Part shown: in pieces, positions 1 to 9,014 of the stretch
Layout: every line of letters starts with the position of its first letter
Numbering within the stretch: position 1 is the stretch's first letter
Source of the DNA: an uncultured Draconibacterium sp.
GTDB lineage: Bacteria; Bacteroidota; Bacteroidia; Bacteroidales; Prolixibacteraceae
DNA: 64,000 nucleotides
Reading direction: 5' to 3'
Assembly (NCBI RefSeq): GCF_963677155.1
Contig: NZ_OY781884.1
Span: forward strand, 4,460,501 to 4,524,500
Notes under the pieces: generated by a model
Seen by the model: the letters and a program-made list of their open reading frames with translations, nothing else
Database searches by the model: none
Told to the model about the DNA's origin: nothing
Translations under genes and position numbers: made by a program

Positions 1-1
1 T

Positions 2-2365
2 CCTTTGCGGCTTTATGGTATAATTCCTGTAAAAGTTGAAGACCCGGAAACTATTCTTCAGCCTCAGATTAAAACTCAAAAAGAGATTGAACCGGAAACG
101 AATTATAAGGTGGAAGTATCGGAGAAAAACGGTAAAAAAATGACTTACACACTTGCCATTGTTGATGAAGGTTTGTTGGGCCTAACCAATTATAAAACAC
201 CAAATCCACACTACTCGTTTTATCAGCGCGAAGCGTTGGGCGTTAAAACCTGGGATATGTACGATTATGTGGTTGGAGCTTATGGAGCCCGCCTTGAAAA
301 AGCCTTTGCAGTTGGTGGTGACGGAAGTTTGGTAGAAACGGATAAAAAAGAGGCCAACCGTTTCAAACCAGTTGTGCAGTTTGCAGGGCCTTTTACGCTG
401 GAAGCCGGAAAAACCCAAAAACACGAATTTGAAATGCCCAATTATATTGGTGCGGTTCGTATGATGGTTGTGGCCGGAAACCAGGGTGCTTATGGTGCTA
501 ACGAAATTTCGGTGCCGGTGCGTAAAGGACTGATGTTGTTGGCAACGGTTCCGCGAAAGTTGGCGCCACTTGAAACATTTGATCTTCCGGTTGATGTGTT
601 TGCCATGAAAGATAATGTGAAAAATGTTTCAGTTTCAGTAAAAACAAATGAGTTGTTTGAGGTTGTAGGCAACAACGAGAACTCCATTCAATTTGCTGAA
701 AATGGTGAGAAAATGACCTTCTTTAAATTGAAGGTAAAAGATGACATTGGGGTTGGTAAAATTGTTGTTGAAGCAAAATCCGGCAACGAACGCGCCACTT
801 ATGAAGTTGAGGTTGATGTACGGAATCCGAATTTGCAGGTTGTTAAACAAGATGCAAAACTGGTTCCTGGTAACCAAAACTGGACTTGTGATTTGCAGTC
901 GCCGGGTACTCCGGGTACAAATGAAGCCTGGGTTGAAATTTCAGGATTTCCTCCATTAAATCTCGCAAAACATTTGGATTACCTGATACAATATCCTCAC
1001 GGTTGTGTGGAACAAGTTACTTCATCGGTTTTTCCGCAATTGTTTCTGGGACAGTTAACCGACTTAACCGCCGATCAGAAATTGGAAATAGAGGACAATG
1101 TACGTAAGGCACTGGTAAAATTGCAGTCGTACCAACTGGGGAGTGGCGGATTTAGTTACTGGCCCGGATCGGCATACGTTAACAGCTGGGCAACAAGTTA
1201 CGTCGGGCACTTTATTTTAATGGCAGAAAAGGCCGGTTATTCACTTCCATTTGGCTTAAAGAATAAATGGCTGCGCTATCAGCAATCGGAGGCAAGGAAT
1301 TGGAAAGGTAATCAACATTTCGAGTATTATTCGCAATCGCGAAACTATGATTTAATACAGGCCTATCGTTTGTATACTCTGGCTTTGGCCGGAAGTCCTG
1401 ATATGGGGGCAATGAACCGTTTGCGTGAAAAAGGCAACAAAGCGTCAGATGTTACCTGGCGCCTGGCATCGGCTTATATTCTTGCTGGTAAAAAGGATGC
1501 TGCCGAACAATTGGTTACCAATATAAGTACCGAAGTAAAAGATTACCGCGAATTTGGCGGCACTTTTGGTTCGTCGTTACGCGATAAAGCGATGTTGCTT
1601 GATGCATTAACCTTGCTTAAGGATCAGGAAAATGCTTTTGAAATGTTGAAATCGATATCCGACGAGTTGAACAGCCGCGACTGGCTGAGTACACAAACAG
1701 CTGCATGGTGTTTGTATGCTGCTGCGCGCTTCTCGGAAGAATTTTATAACGATGGTAACGAAACCGCATTCGAACTAACACTAAATGGAAAGAAACAACA
1801 ATTACGCACAAAAATTCCGGTAGTTAGAATTCCGGTAGAGAATGGTACGGTAGATAAGGTTAATGTTGAATTTGAAAACAAAGGAAGCAGTGCAACTTAT
1901 GTAAGAGTTGTTGCAAAAGGAGTTCCATCGGGTATCGATTCGGTTTCTTCATCAGCTAACCTGGTTATGAATGTGAAATATGTGGATAGTGCGAACAAAA
2001 CAATCGATCCGAAAAGCATTCAACAGGGTACCGATTTTAGAATGATCGTTACCGTAAAACATCCGGGGAAACGTGTTGATTATGAAGAAATGGTTTTGTC
2101 AGCTTTAATTCCTTCTGGGTGGGAAATTCTGAATAAACGCATTGGTGATGTTCCGGGAGAGGAATCGAATTTTGAGTATCAGGATATTCGCGATGACCGG
2201 ATTTACACCTATTTCGATTTGGATATAAACGAGCAAAAAACTTTTGTATTCTATCTAAATGCTGCCTACAAAGGTCGGTTTTATCAACCACCGGTAAGTT
2301 GCGAGGCCATGTACGATAACTCGGTAAATGCAAAAAAAGCCGGAAGAATGGTTGTTGTGCAATAA
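2..2365 (+). CDS. Alpha-2-macroglobulin family protein, C-terminal part (5' end outside window)
   Basis: The frame is open from the first bases, so this is the C-terminal part (about 787 residues) of a much longer envelope protein. Bacterial alpha-2-macroglobulins are periplasmic or lipid-anchored protease traps. They present a bait region and capture the attacking protease through an internal thioester. The thioester signature Gly-Cys-Val-Glu-Gln is intact near base 1001 (about residue 333 here), in the context of the family YPHGCxEQ motif. An alpha-helical thioester domain follows, then a C-terminal receptor-like beta domain. pbpC starts 13 bases after the stop, the classic A2M-PBP1C pairing in which wall repair and protease defence are thought to act together. 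A TTG at 5 is only an in-frame codon, not the real start. Confidence 0.93.
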   Translation, partial: PLRLYGIIPVKVEDPETILQPQIKTQKEIEPETNYKVEVSEKNGKKMTYTLAIVDEGLLGLTNYKTPNPHYSFYQREALGVKTWDMYDYVVGAYGARLEKAFAVGGDGSLVETDKKEANRFKPVVQFAGPFTLEAGKTQKHEFEMPNYIGAVRMMVVAGNQGAYGANEISVPVRKGLMLLATVPRKLAPLETFDLPVDVFAMKDNVKNVSVSVKTNELFEVVGNNENSIQFAENGEKMTFFKLKVKDDIGVGKIVVEAKSGNERATYEVEVDVRNPNLQVVKQDAKLVPGNQNWTCDLQSPGTPGTNEAWVEISGFPPLNLAKHLDYLIQYPHGCVEQVTSSVFPQLFLGQLTDLTADQKLEIEDNVRKALVKLQSYQLGSGGFSYWPGSAYVNSWATSYVGHFILMAEKAGYSLPFGLKNKWLRYQQSEARNWKGNQHFEYYSQSRNYDLIQAYRLYTLALAGSPDMGAMNRLREKGNKASDVTWRLASAYILAGKKDAAEQLVTNISTEVKDYREFGGTFGSSLRDKAMLLDALTLLKDQENAFEMLKSISDELNSRDWLSTQTAAWCLYAAARFSEEFYNDGNETAFELTLNGKKQQLRTKIPVVRIPVENGTVDKVNVEFENKGSSATYVRVVAKGVPSGIDSVSSSANLVMNVKYVDSANKTIDPKSIQQGTDFRMIVTVKHPGKRVDYEEMVLSALIPSGWEILNKRIGDVPGEESNFEYQDIRDDRIYTYFDLDINEQKTFVFYLNAAYKGRFYQPPVSCEAMYDNSVNAKKAGRMVVVQ

Positions 2366-2377
2366 CATTTTTGTGAT

Positions 2378-4738
2378 TTGGTAAAGTTTTTTAAAAACAG
2401 ATTTCGGTGGAAATGGGCGAGTATTGTTTTTTTTGCAATGCTTGTCCTGTTTTTTATAGGCGGATTTTTTGTCCCGAAGCCCTTGTTTACTGCTTCGTAT
2501 TCAACAGTTGTTGAAAGTAGTAATGGCGATTTGCTGGGCGCACGAATTTCTGATGATGAACAATGGCGTTTTCCGGCAGTTGACAGTATTCCGCAAAAAT
2601 ACGAGGAGTGTGTATTACAGTTTGAAGACAAACATTTTTATCATCACCTGGGTGTAAATCTGGGGGCGATAGTGCGTGCGATGGTACAAAATATAAAAGC
2701 CCGGAAAGTGGTGAGTGGTGGTAGTACAATTACCATGCAGCTGAGCCGGTTGGCACGAGGAAACAGAACACGAAACTTGAAAAATAAACTGATTGAAGTA
2801 TTCTGGGCTTTACATATTGAGCTGCGTTATTCAAAAGATGAAATTCTGAAACTCTATGCTTCACATGCACCTTTTGGCGGAAATGTAGTTGGTATTGACG
2901 CGGCATCATGGCGGTATTTTGCCCGCGATAGTGAGCAGTTGTCTTGGGCTGAATCAGCAACTTTAGCAGTGCTCCCCAATGCTCCGTCGCTAATTTATCC
3001 CGGCCGGCTTGACGATAAACTGAAGCAGAAACGCGATCGCCTTTTACAAAATTTGCTGAAAGCTGGAAAAATAGATAGCATGACCTTCGAACTGGCAATT
3101 TCTGAGGCTTTGCCGGAAAAGGTAAATGCTTTGCCCAATATGGCTTATCATTTTACAGAAATGATGAATGACGAAAGGAAGGGCGAGCGAACTCGTTCAA
3201 CCATTAATAGTGTAATTCAAAACCGGGTGAATCAGGTTGTGCGAAAACATCAGCGGCGTTTAAAAGCAAACTACATAAACAATATGGCGGTGGTAGTGGC
3301 CGAAATTCCCTCGAAAAAAGTACGGGCTTATGTTGGGAATACCTTCGCAAATGATAGTTTAAATAATGGAAATTATGTGGATGTTGTACAAGCTTCACGA
3401 AGTACCGGTAGTATTCTTAAGCCGTTTTTGTATTGCAAAATGATGGATGAGGGAATGCTTTTGCCAAGTATGCTAGTACCTGATATTCCCATTCGTTTTG
3501 GAGGTTTTACCCCGATGAATTTCGACCGGCAATATAATGGGGCAGTACCTGCAGAAGAAGCTTTGGCACGGTCGTTAAACATTCCTGCGGTGCATTTATT
3601 ACGCGAATTTGGCGTGGCACCATTTCATTCCTTTCTGAAACAAACCGGCATGTCAACCTTGAATCAGGTCCCCGATTATTACGGGTTGTCGTTAATACTC
3701 GGTGGTGCTGAAGTAAAACTCTGGGACCTTGCCGGAATGTATGCTTCGTTAGCAACAATTCTGGATATTTACAATAGCAAAGACGGCTTATATCTTTCAA
3801 AGCCTTTTGCCCCTTTAATTTGGGATGAAAAAGAAAAGGCACAGCAAGGAATAGAATTGAAACAACCGGTTGTTCGGGCAGCATCAATATATTCAACGTT
3901 TAAGGCCCTTCTAGAAGTAACACGACCCAACACTGAAAGTGGCTGGGAGCGATTTGCTCATTCGAAAAAAATTGCATGGAAAACAGGTACCAGCTTTGGC
4001 TTTCGTGATGCGTGGGCAGTTGGTATTACCCCAAAATATGTGGTTGCTGTGTGGTGCGGTAATGCCGATGGAGAAGGGCGAGCCGGATTAACAGGAGTGT
4101 CGGCTGCTGCTCCGGTAATGTTTGATGTGTTTTCAACTTTGCCCGATGCCAGCTGGTTTGAGGTCCCGGTTGACGAAATGGACAGTATTGAAGTTTGCAG
4201 CGAAAGTGGTTTTTTGCCTGGCGAGAATTGCGACGACAGGAAGACTATTCTTGTTCCACATGGGAACAAAGTTGGTGTTTGCCGGTGGCATCAGCGTATC
4301 CATTTAAATGCAGAGCAAACACACCGGGTTAACGCCAATTGTTATCCGGTATCAAAAATGGTGCATAAAAACTGGTTTGTGCTTCCGCCGTCAATGGAAT
4401 ACTATTACAAGCGGGAAAATGTTCTTTATGCCACTTTGCCCCCGCTGATGCCCGGTTGTACAGAGAATCAACAGCAACTGGATTTTATATACCCCAGAGA
4501 ATGGAACCGGATTTTTATTCCGGTAGAACTGGATGGAACAAAAGGAAAGTTAATTGTTGAGCTGGCCCATCGTTTAAATAATGTTGATGTGTACTGGTAT
4601 CTTGACGATGATTTTCTGGGTGTCACAAAAAATATGCATCAGTTTGAGCTTCGTCCCGAACCCGGATGGCACACCATTACTGTAAGTGATAACCTGGGAA
4701 ATTTGCTTACAAAACGATTCTTGGTAGTTAATCGTTAG
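2378..4738 (+). CDS. pbpC: Penicillin-binding protein 1C
   Basis: Bifunctional peptidoglycan synthase of the inner membrane. A transmembrane segment (about residues 14-32) is followed by a GT51 transglycosylase domain: Glu83 in the EDKHFYHHLG motif, then GGSTITMQ at 114-121. The penicillin-binding transpeptidase domain has the nucleophile in SILK (Ser345), SLN at 399-401 and KTG at 535-537. All three motifs are present, so it looks active. The last 200 residues match the C-terminal extension typical of PBP1C. The TTG start at 2378 is the only choice that keeps the basic N terminus and the membrane anchor; the next ATG lies inside the membrane segment. It lies in one operon with the A2M gene. 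The 786-residue length is normal for the family. Confidence 0.95.
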   Translation: MVKFFKNRFRWKWASIVFFAMLVLFFIGGFFVPKPLFTASYSTVVESSNGDLLGARISDDEQWRFPAVDSIPQKYEECVLQFEDKHFYHHLGVNLGAIVRAMVQNIKARKVVSGGSTITMQLSRLARGNRTRNLKNKLIEVFWALHIELRYSKDEILKLYASHAPFGGNVVGIDAASWRYFARDSEQLSWAESATLAVLPNAPSLIYPGRLDDKLKQKRDRLLQNLLKAGKIDSMTFELAISEALPEKVNALPNMAYHFTEMMNDERKGERTRSTINSVIQNRVNQVVRKHQRRLKANYINNMAVVVAEIPSKKVRAYVGNTFANDSLNNGNYVDVVQASRSTGSILKPFLYCKMMDEGMLLPSMLVPDIPIRFGGFTPMNFDRQYNGAVPAEEALARSLNIPAVHLLREFGVAPFHSFLKQTGMSTLNQVPDYYGLSLILGGAEVKLWDLAGMYASLATILDIYNSKDGLYLSKPFAPLIWDEKEKAQQGIELKQPVVRAASIYSTFKALLEVTRPNTESGWERFAHSKKIAWKTGTSFGFRDAWAVGITPKYVVAVWCGNADGEGRAGLTGVSAAAPVMFDVFSTLPDASWFEVPVDEMDSIEVCSESGFLPGENCDDRKTILVPHGNKVGVCRWHQRIHLNAEQTHRVNANCYPVSKMVHKNWFVLPPSMEYYYKRENVLYATLPPLMPGCTENQQQLDFIYPREWNRIFIPVELDGTKGKLIVELAHRLNNVDVYWYLDDDFLGVTKNMHQFELRPEPGWHTITVSDNLGNLLTKRFLVVNR

Positions 4739-4802
4739 TGTTGTTAATGTTATTTCACGTAAATCATATCAAAAAGTCATGAACCTGTTTCAGAAAACTT
4801 TG

Positions 4803-4810
4803 TAATTTTG
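4803..4810 (+). promoter_or_regulatory. Bacteroidota -7 box (TAATTTTG) before ribBA
   Basis: TAATTTTG matches the Bacteroidota -7 consensus TAnnTTTG and sits 21 bases before the ribBA ATG. I see no good TTTG -33 partner at the expected spacing, so the call rests on one box and its position. Confidence 0.5.
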
Positions 4811-4831
4811 CGGCTGATTTAAAGGACAGAT

Positions 4832-6058
4832 ATGACAGATATTAAGCTTAACACAATTCCTGAAGCCATTGCTGCTATACAAAAAGGAGAAATGGTAATT
4901 GTTGTTGATGATGAAGATAGGGAGAATGAAGGTGATTTAATTGTTGCTTCAGAATTGATCTCCACTGAAATAGTAAATTTTATGGCTTCGCAGGCGCGGG
5001 GCCTTATTTGCGTAGCCTTAACAGAGCAACGTTGCGAGGAGTTGGAGCTGAACCTGATGGTGGGCAAAAACACTTCGGCCAATGAAACGGCTTTTACTGT
5101 TTCGGTTGATGCGATTCATCCTGAAGTAACAACAGGTATTTCTGCTGCCGACCGCGCCGTTACCATTAAAATGCTGGTTGACAAAAAAACCCGACCGGAA
5201 CAATTAGGTCGTCCGGGACATATCTTTCCTTTAAAGGCAATGGAACGCGGAGTGTTACGTCGTACCGGACACACCGAGGCTGCTGTTGATTTGGCTCGTT
5301 TAGCCGGTTTAAAACCTTCGGGTGTGCTGGTTGAAATTATGAACGAGGATGGAACAATGGCTCGTTTGCCACAATTATATGAGTTTGCTCAAAAACATAA
5401 TCTGAAGCTGGTTGCCATTAAAGACCTGATTTCTTTTCTTTTCCAAAGCGAAAGCCTGATTGAAAGAGGAGAAGAAGTGGCGTTGCCAACGGATTACGGC
5501 GATTTCAGAATTGTTCCTTTCCGTCAGAAATCGAATGGTGCTGAACATGTTGCTTTAATAAAAGGCGAATGGGAGCCCAACGAGCCGATCTTGGTTCGTG
5601 TACACTCGTCGTGTATGACAGGTGACATTTTTGGATCAATGCGTTGCGAATGTGGCGATCAGCTGCATGCCTCAATGGAAATGATTGAGAAAGCCGGCAA
5701 AGGTGTAATTGTATACATGATGCAGGAAGGACGTGGTATTGGACTGCTGAATAAAATTGCTGCCTATAAATTGCAAGACCAGGGATTGGATACGGTAGAT
5801 GCAAACATTCATCTTGGATTTAAAGCCGATGAGCGAGATTATGGTGTTGGTGCTCAGATATTAAGTAGTCTGGGCGTAAAAAAGATGCGTTTGCTTACCA
5901 ATAATCCGGTTAAACGAATTGGGCTGGAAGGATATGGACTGCAAGTTACCGAGATTGTTCCGATAGAGATTGCTCCAAACGAGCACAATCAGCGTTATAT
6001 GAAAACCAAACGCGACCGAATGGGGCATCATCTCCGAAAATTTAACTACGATAAATAG
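4832..6058 (+). CDS. ribBA: Bifunctional 3,4-dihydroxy-2-butanone-4-phosphate synthase / GTP cyclohydrolase II
   Basis: Makes both precursors of riboflavin. The N-terminal RibB domain turns ribulose 5-phosphate into dihydroxybutanone phosphate; the C-terminal RibA domain opens GTP. RibB carries the acidic metal-binding loop [10 protein letters not shown] (residues 26-35) and the RTGHTEA motif. RibA carries the zinc ligands in HSSCMTGD followed by RCECGD (about 258-276), and the GRGIGLLNK motif. At 408 residues both halves are full length. It is cytosolic. No other riboflavin gene is adjacent; it appears monocistronic, with a clear -7 box just upstream. Confidence 0.97.
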   Translation: MTDIKLNTIPEAIAAIQKGEMVIVVDDEDRENEGDLIVASELISTEIVNFMASQARGLICVALTEQRCEELELNLMVGKNTSANETAFTVSVDAIHPEVTTGISAADRAVTIKMLVDKKTRPEQLGRPGHIFPLKAMERGVLRRTGHTEAAVDLARLAGLKPSGVLVEIMNEDGTMARLPQLYEFAQKHNLKLVAIKDLISFLFQSESLIERGEEVALPTDYGDFRIVPFRQKSNGAEHVALIKGEWEPNEPILVRVHSSCMTGDIFGSMRCECGDQLHASMEMIEKAGKGVIVYMMQEGRGIGLLNKIAAYKLQDQGLDTVDANIHLGFKADERDYGVGAQILSSLGVKKMRLLTNNPVKRIGLEGYGLQVTEIVPIEIAPNEHNQRYMKTKRDRMGHHLRKFNYDK

Positions 6059-6175
6059 GAAAGCTATATTTCTTTTTCAATTATAGGATTGAGCGTTTTG
6101 GAAATGACGAAGTACTCTTTGTTTTTTCAAAAATTATTTCCGTACATTTAGTTACATTTTTAAAACATAAATTAT

Positions 6176-6466
6176 ATGGATGGAAAGACAAAGGCAATTG
6201 TAGCACACATTTTTTGGGTAGGGTGGATTGTTGCATTAATTGTAAATTCGAATGACAAAGATGAGCTGGCTAGTTTTTATATTAGACAAATGCTAGGATT
6301 ATGGTTATTCTCGTTGGTAATAACATTTATTCCTGTTATAAATATTTTTGGCTGGATTATTACATTGGTTTTTTGGATAATAAGTATCATTGGTGCTATA
6401 AACGGAGAACAGAAAGAAATTCCCTGGGTAGGTAACTACTTTCAGGATTGGTTTAAAGGAATTTAA
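6176..6466 (+). CDS. Small membrane protein, DUF4870-like
   Basis: A 96-residue protein with three hydrophobic segments (about 8-22, 40-58 and 62-80). The layout resembles DUF4870/Tic20-like small membrane proteins: a short charged N terminus, an Asn-Asp-Lys-rich loop, and a polar GNYFQDW-type tail. Function unknown. It stands alone between ribBA and a convergent gene and ends at a strong bidirectional terminator. A second, clearer DUF4870 gene lies at 46029. The family assignment is by overall look only. Confidence 0.7.
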   Translation: MDGKTKAIVAHIFWVGWIVALIVNSNDKDELASFYIRQMLGLWLFSLVITFIPVINIFGWIITLVFWIISIIGAINGEQKEIPWVGNYFQDWFKGI

Positions 6467-6481
6467 TATAAACGAATATAT

Positions 6482-6524
6482 AAGCATAAAAAAGACAGGT
6501 TTTTGGCCTGTCTTTTTTATGCTT
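6482..6524. terminator. Bidirectional intrinsic terminator
   Basis: Two 18-base arms (6482-6499 and 6507-6524) are perfectly complementary around a 7-base loop. A and T runs lie inside the arms, so the hairpin can serve both the small membrane gene and the convergent Spy-like gene, whose stop codon it overlaps. Confidence 0.85.
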
Positions 6525-6993
6525 ATTTATCGTTGTTCTCTTCTTTGCTTCTATCGCGGTATTTGCGGAACATATAAATGCGGAACTCATATTCCGTTTT
6601 ATAAAGTTTTATAACTTTTATAGGTGGCAGAATTTTTAGAAACTCTTCGTTGTATTTCTCCTGTACCTCTGCTTCTGTTTTTCCCAATGCAACGTGTTCG
6701 CGAGTTAGTTTAATCAATTCTTTATTCGAAAGATTTTCATCTACATTTCTTACATTGTCTTCCAACTCATGACGTTTCTGCTGAAAATCAAACATCTCTT
6801 TTTCCATCTGATTGTATACCGGCCAAAATTTTTGAGCTTCTTCCGTTGTTAGATCAAGGTTGGTTGTAAAGAAGGCCACCTTCTCGTTGCGGTAACGTTC
6901 CCAACGATCATCATCTTCTTTTTTTTGCGCGGTTGCTCGTGTTTGGGTAAAAATCAACAATCCTATTGTTAGTATTGCAATTAGCTGTCTCAT
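6523..6993 (-). CDS. Spy/CpxP-like periplasmic protein
   Basis: A 156-residue exported protein: signal peptide at residues 1-22 ending at an ATAQ-type site, then a charged, mostly helical body. The segment LDLTTEEAQKFWPVYNQME is the LTxxQ-type repeat seen in Bacteroidota relatives of the Spy/CpxP periplasmic chaperones. It is the last gene of a three-gene set (sigma factor, membrane anti-sigma, this protein), 6 bases after the anti-sigma gene. The arrangement suggests envelope-stress sensing; whether it chaperones proteins or tunes the anti-sigma factor cannot be read from sequence. Confidence 0.75.
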   Translation of the reverse strand: MRQLIAILTIGLLIFTQTRATAQKKEDDDRWERYRNEKVAFFTTNLDLTTEEAQKFWPVYNQMEKEMFDFQQKRHELEDNVRNVDENLSNKELIKLTREHVALGKTEAEVQEKYNEEFLKILPPIKVIKLYKTEYEFRIYMFRKYRDRSKEENNDK

Positions 6994-6999
6994 ATTTCT

Positions 7000-7449
7000 T
7001 TACTCTTCTGTATATTCAAAAATTTCGTATGCGTTAAAATTGGAGTTTACGTAAGCAACTAAATCATCGTCGCTAAATGTTTCGTCTTTCTCATCGCTTT
7101 CCAGTAACGAAAAGAATGACGTTTCGTCGAGTTCCTCCAGGATTGACTGCATATGTGTATCGGAGAATTTTGCTGAAGCCGTTGTTTCAATAACCTGATT
7201 TTGTGGTGTAAAGGTTTTTAATGGTATATAAACCAGCATGAATATGATAGCAAAACTGGCAGCAAGACCAAATGCAGGTTTTAAAAGTTTGATAAGTTTA
7301 AATTCCTCCTTGTCGGCCACATGTTTTTCCGCTTCAATTTGCATTTGCATGCGTGCGGAAAAATCGTCGAAATAATGTTTCGGAGTCCCAAATGGGTTTT
7401 CCTTCTTCATTTTCGACAAATTTGATGTTATGTTTTTTAATTCTTCCAT
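7000..7449 (-). CDS. Putative membrane anti-sigma factor
   Basis: A 149-residue protein with a cytosolic N-terminal region of about 70 residues, one transmembrane segment (about 76-93) and a short acidic C-terminal tail. I see no zinc-binding HxxxCxxC motif, so it is not a classic ZAS anti-sigma. The call rests on topology and on position directly downstream of an ECF sigma gene, with the Spy-like gene next. Such operons in Bacteroidota commonly encode the sigma factor and its membrane inhibitor. Confidence 0.65.
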   Translation of the reverse strand: MEELKNITSNLSKMKKENPFGTPKHYFDDFSARMQMQIEAEKHVADKEEFKLIKLLKPAFGLAASFAIIFMLVYIPLKTFTPQNQVIETTASAKFSDTHMQSILEELDETSFFSLLESDEKDETFSDDDLVAYVNSNFNAYEIFEYTEE

Positions 7450-7504
7450 TGCGGCATTTTTATCTATTGACTATATCTTCTTTAAAAGGTTTAAATCCAA
7501 ACTA

Positions 7505-8053
7505 TTAATCCGTGGTTTTTAAATATTCTTCAATCTTCTTTGCAGCATGATGATAGGATGCTTTTAACGCTCCAACTGATGTGTCCAGAATTTTCGACAT
7601 TTCATCATATTTTAAATCATCAAAATATTTCATATTAAATACTATTCGTTGTTTATCGGGTAAACGTAAAATTGCTTTCTGAAGTTTTAACTGAATTTCA
7701 TCTCCTTCGAAATAAGGGTCGGAAGCAAGATTATCCATTAAAAACTCAGAAGCATCGTTCATTGGCATAAAGCTCTTTTTCTTTTTCGAATTGATAAACG
7801 TTATCGATTCGTTGGTAGCAATACGATATAACCAGGTAAACAGGCTCGATTCTTCCCGAAAATTATCGATGCTGCGCCACACTTTTAAAAAGGTGTTCTG
7901 TAAAACATCGTCGGCATCGTCATGGTTCATCACAATCTTTCGGATATGCCAATACAATCGCTCCTGGTAAGTGCTTACGAGTTGATGAAAAGCAAGATCG
8001 CGCTTGTTTGCATCCTTTAAATCTGCAATTATATTTTTATCTGTCTCTTGCAT
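7505..8053 (-). CDS. ECF-type RNA polymerase sigma factor
   Basis: A 182-residue group 4 sigma factor. Region 2 holds DADDVLQNTFLKVWR (about 46-60), the core-binding and -10 recognition helix set. Region 4 holds LPDKQRIVFNMKYFDDLKYDEMSKIL (helix-turn-helix for the -35 element) in the last 60 residues. No extra C-terminal domain. First gene of an operon with an anti-sigma-like and a Spy-like gene, so it probably directs an envelope-stress regulon that includes itself. Confidence 0.9.
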   Translation of the reverse strand: MQETDKNIIADLKDANKRDLAFHQLVSTYQERLYWHIRKIVMNHDDADDVLQNTFLKVWRSIDNFREESSLFTWLYRIATNESITFINSKKKKSFMPMNDASEFLMDNLASDPYFEGDEIQLKLQKAILRLPDKQRIVFNMKYFDDLKYDEMSKILDTSVGALKASYHHAAKKIEEYLKTTD

Positions 8054-8100
8054 GAAACTACCAATCAGACATCATCTGTTGGCAAAGGTTAAAAAAAAAA

Positions 8101-8847
8101 TCAGATTCTGAAGTTTAATCCTTCTTCTCTTAATTTGTTGTAAACATTAAGATCGAAAGAGTACAGTTTGGCTGCCCGGTGTGCAACGTTGGTTTGTTTC
8201 TCGCCGGTATCTACTAACAGCCCCATATTTTGAATTTTTTTTCTGAAATTACGCGTATCGAGTGTGGTATCCAAAATAACTTCGTATAAGGTTTGTAGTT
8301 CAGTTAGGGTAAACTTATCGGGCAGCATTTGAAATCCTACCGGACGATATTTTACCTCCGAACGCAGTTTCTTTAAAGCTTCATCAATGATTGCTTTATG
8401 GTCGAAAACCAATTTCGGAAGTTTATCAATTTCGAACCAGTTTAACACTTTTGCCATTTCCGATTGGCGCAGATCGTGATATTCCGGGTTAATAATTGCA
8501 TAGTAGGCGGTGGTTAAAACGCGCGAAAAAGGAACACGTTCCACTTTCCCGAAAGTCTTCACCTGATTGAGATAGACATTTTCTAGGCCGGTACTTTTCG
8601 ATAAAATAAATTTGGCATATTCATCAATGTCTTCATCATCTGGCAAGTGAGAGCCAATTAAAGCCCAGTAATCCTGCCCGGCATGCATTGGGTTTTGGGT
8701 AAAAAGGATTTCAACTTCTTCGAAATTGTCTTTTTCGCTAAAAAAACGTTTGGCAACATCAGAGTCCGATTGCCAAAGAAGTATACACAGTTTGTTGTCT
8801 TTGAAACCAAAAATTACACAGTCAACAGATAAATGTCTTAGTATCAT
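8101..8847 (-). CDS. NrtR-type Nudix-related transcriptional regulator
   Basis: A 248-residue two-domain protein. Residues 1-140 have the Nudix fold pattern (LSVDCVIFGF...LCILLWQ start), but the Nudix box GX5EX7REUXEEXGU is not recognisable: the segment SHLPDDEDIDEYAKFILSKSTGL stands in its place without the REXXEE core. Residues 155-248 form a winged-helix domain (FTLTELQTLYEVIL...FRKKIQNMGLL). This is the layout of NrtR/AraR-like regulators, which bind ADP-ribose or sugars in the dead Nudix pocket. It is divergent from ychF, with a promoter box 17 bases upstream. The ligand cannot be told from the sequence. Confidence 0.82.
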   Translation of the reverse strand: MILRHLSVDCVIFGFKDNKLCILLWQSDSDVAKRFFSEKDNFEEVEILFTQNPMHAGQDYWALIGSHLPDDEDIDEYAKFILSKSTGLENVYLNQVKTFGKVERVPFSRVLTTAYYAIINPEYHDLRQSEMAKVLNWFEIDKLPKLVFDHKAIIDEALKKLRSEVKYRPVGFQMLPDKFTLTELQTLYEVILDTTLDTRNFRKKIQNMGLLVDTGEKQTNVAHRAAKLYSFDLNVYNKLREEGLNFRI

Positions 8848-8863
8848 AAGTTAAATGTTTGCG

Positions 8864-8871
8864 CAAATGTA
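8864..8871 (-). promoter_or_regulatory. -7 box (TACATTTG) for the Nudix-related regulator
   Basis: The minus strand reads TACATTTG, a match to TAnnTTTG, 17 bases before the ATG at 8847. The leader would be only about 10 bases long. No -33 TTTG is evident. Confidence 0.4.
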
Positions 8872-8982
8872 GTTACTGAGATTTAAAAAAACCAATATAA
8901 ACTTTGGTTAGTATACAATAAGCATCGTTTTATTCAATAAAAGGTGTGCCAAAACTTCAATTTTTAAATAGCAAAAATAAAT

Positions 8983-8990
8983 TACCTTTG
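8983..8990 (+). promoter_or_regulatory. -7 box (TACCTTTG) before ychF
   Basis: TACCTTTG fits the Bacteroidota -7 consensus and lies 24 bases before the ychF ATG. The -33 region is T-rich but lacks a clear TTTG. Confidence 0.5.
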
Positions 8991-9014
8991 CACCGCAATT
9001 TTTAAATAAGTAAA

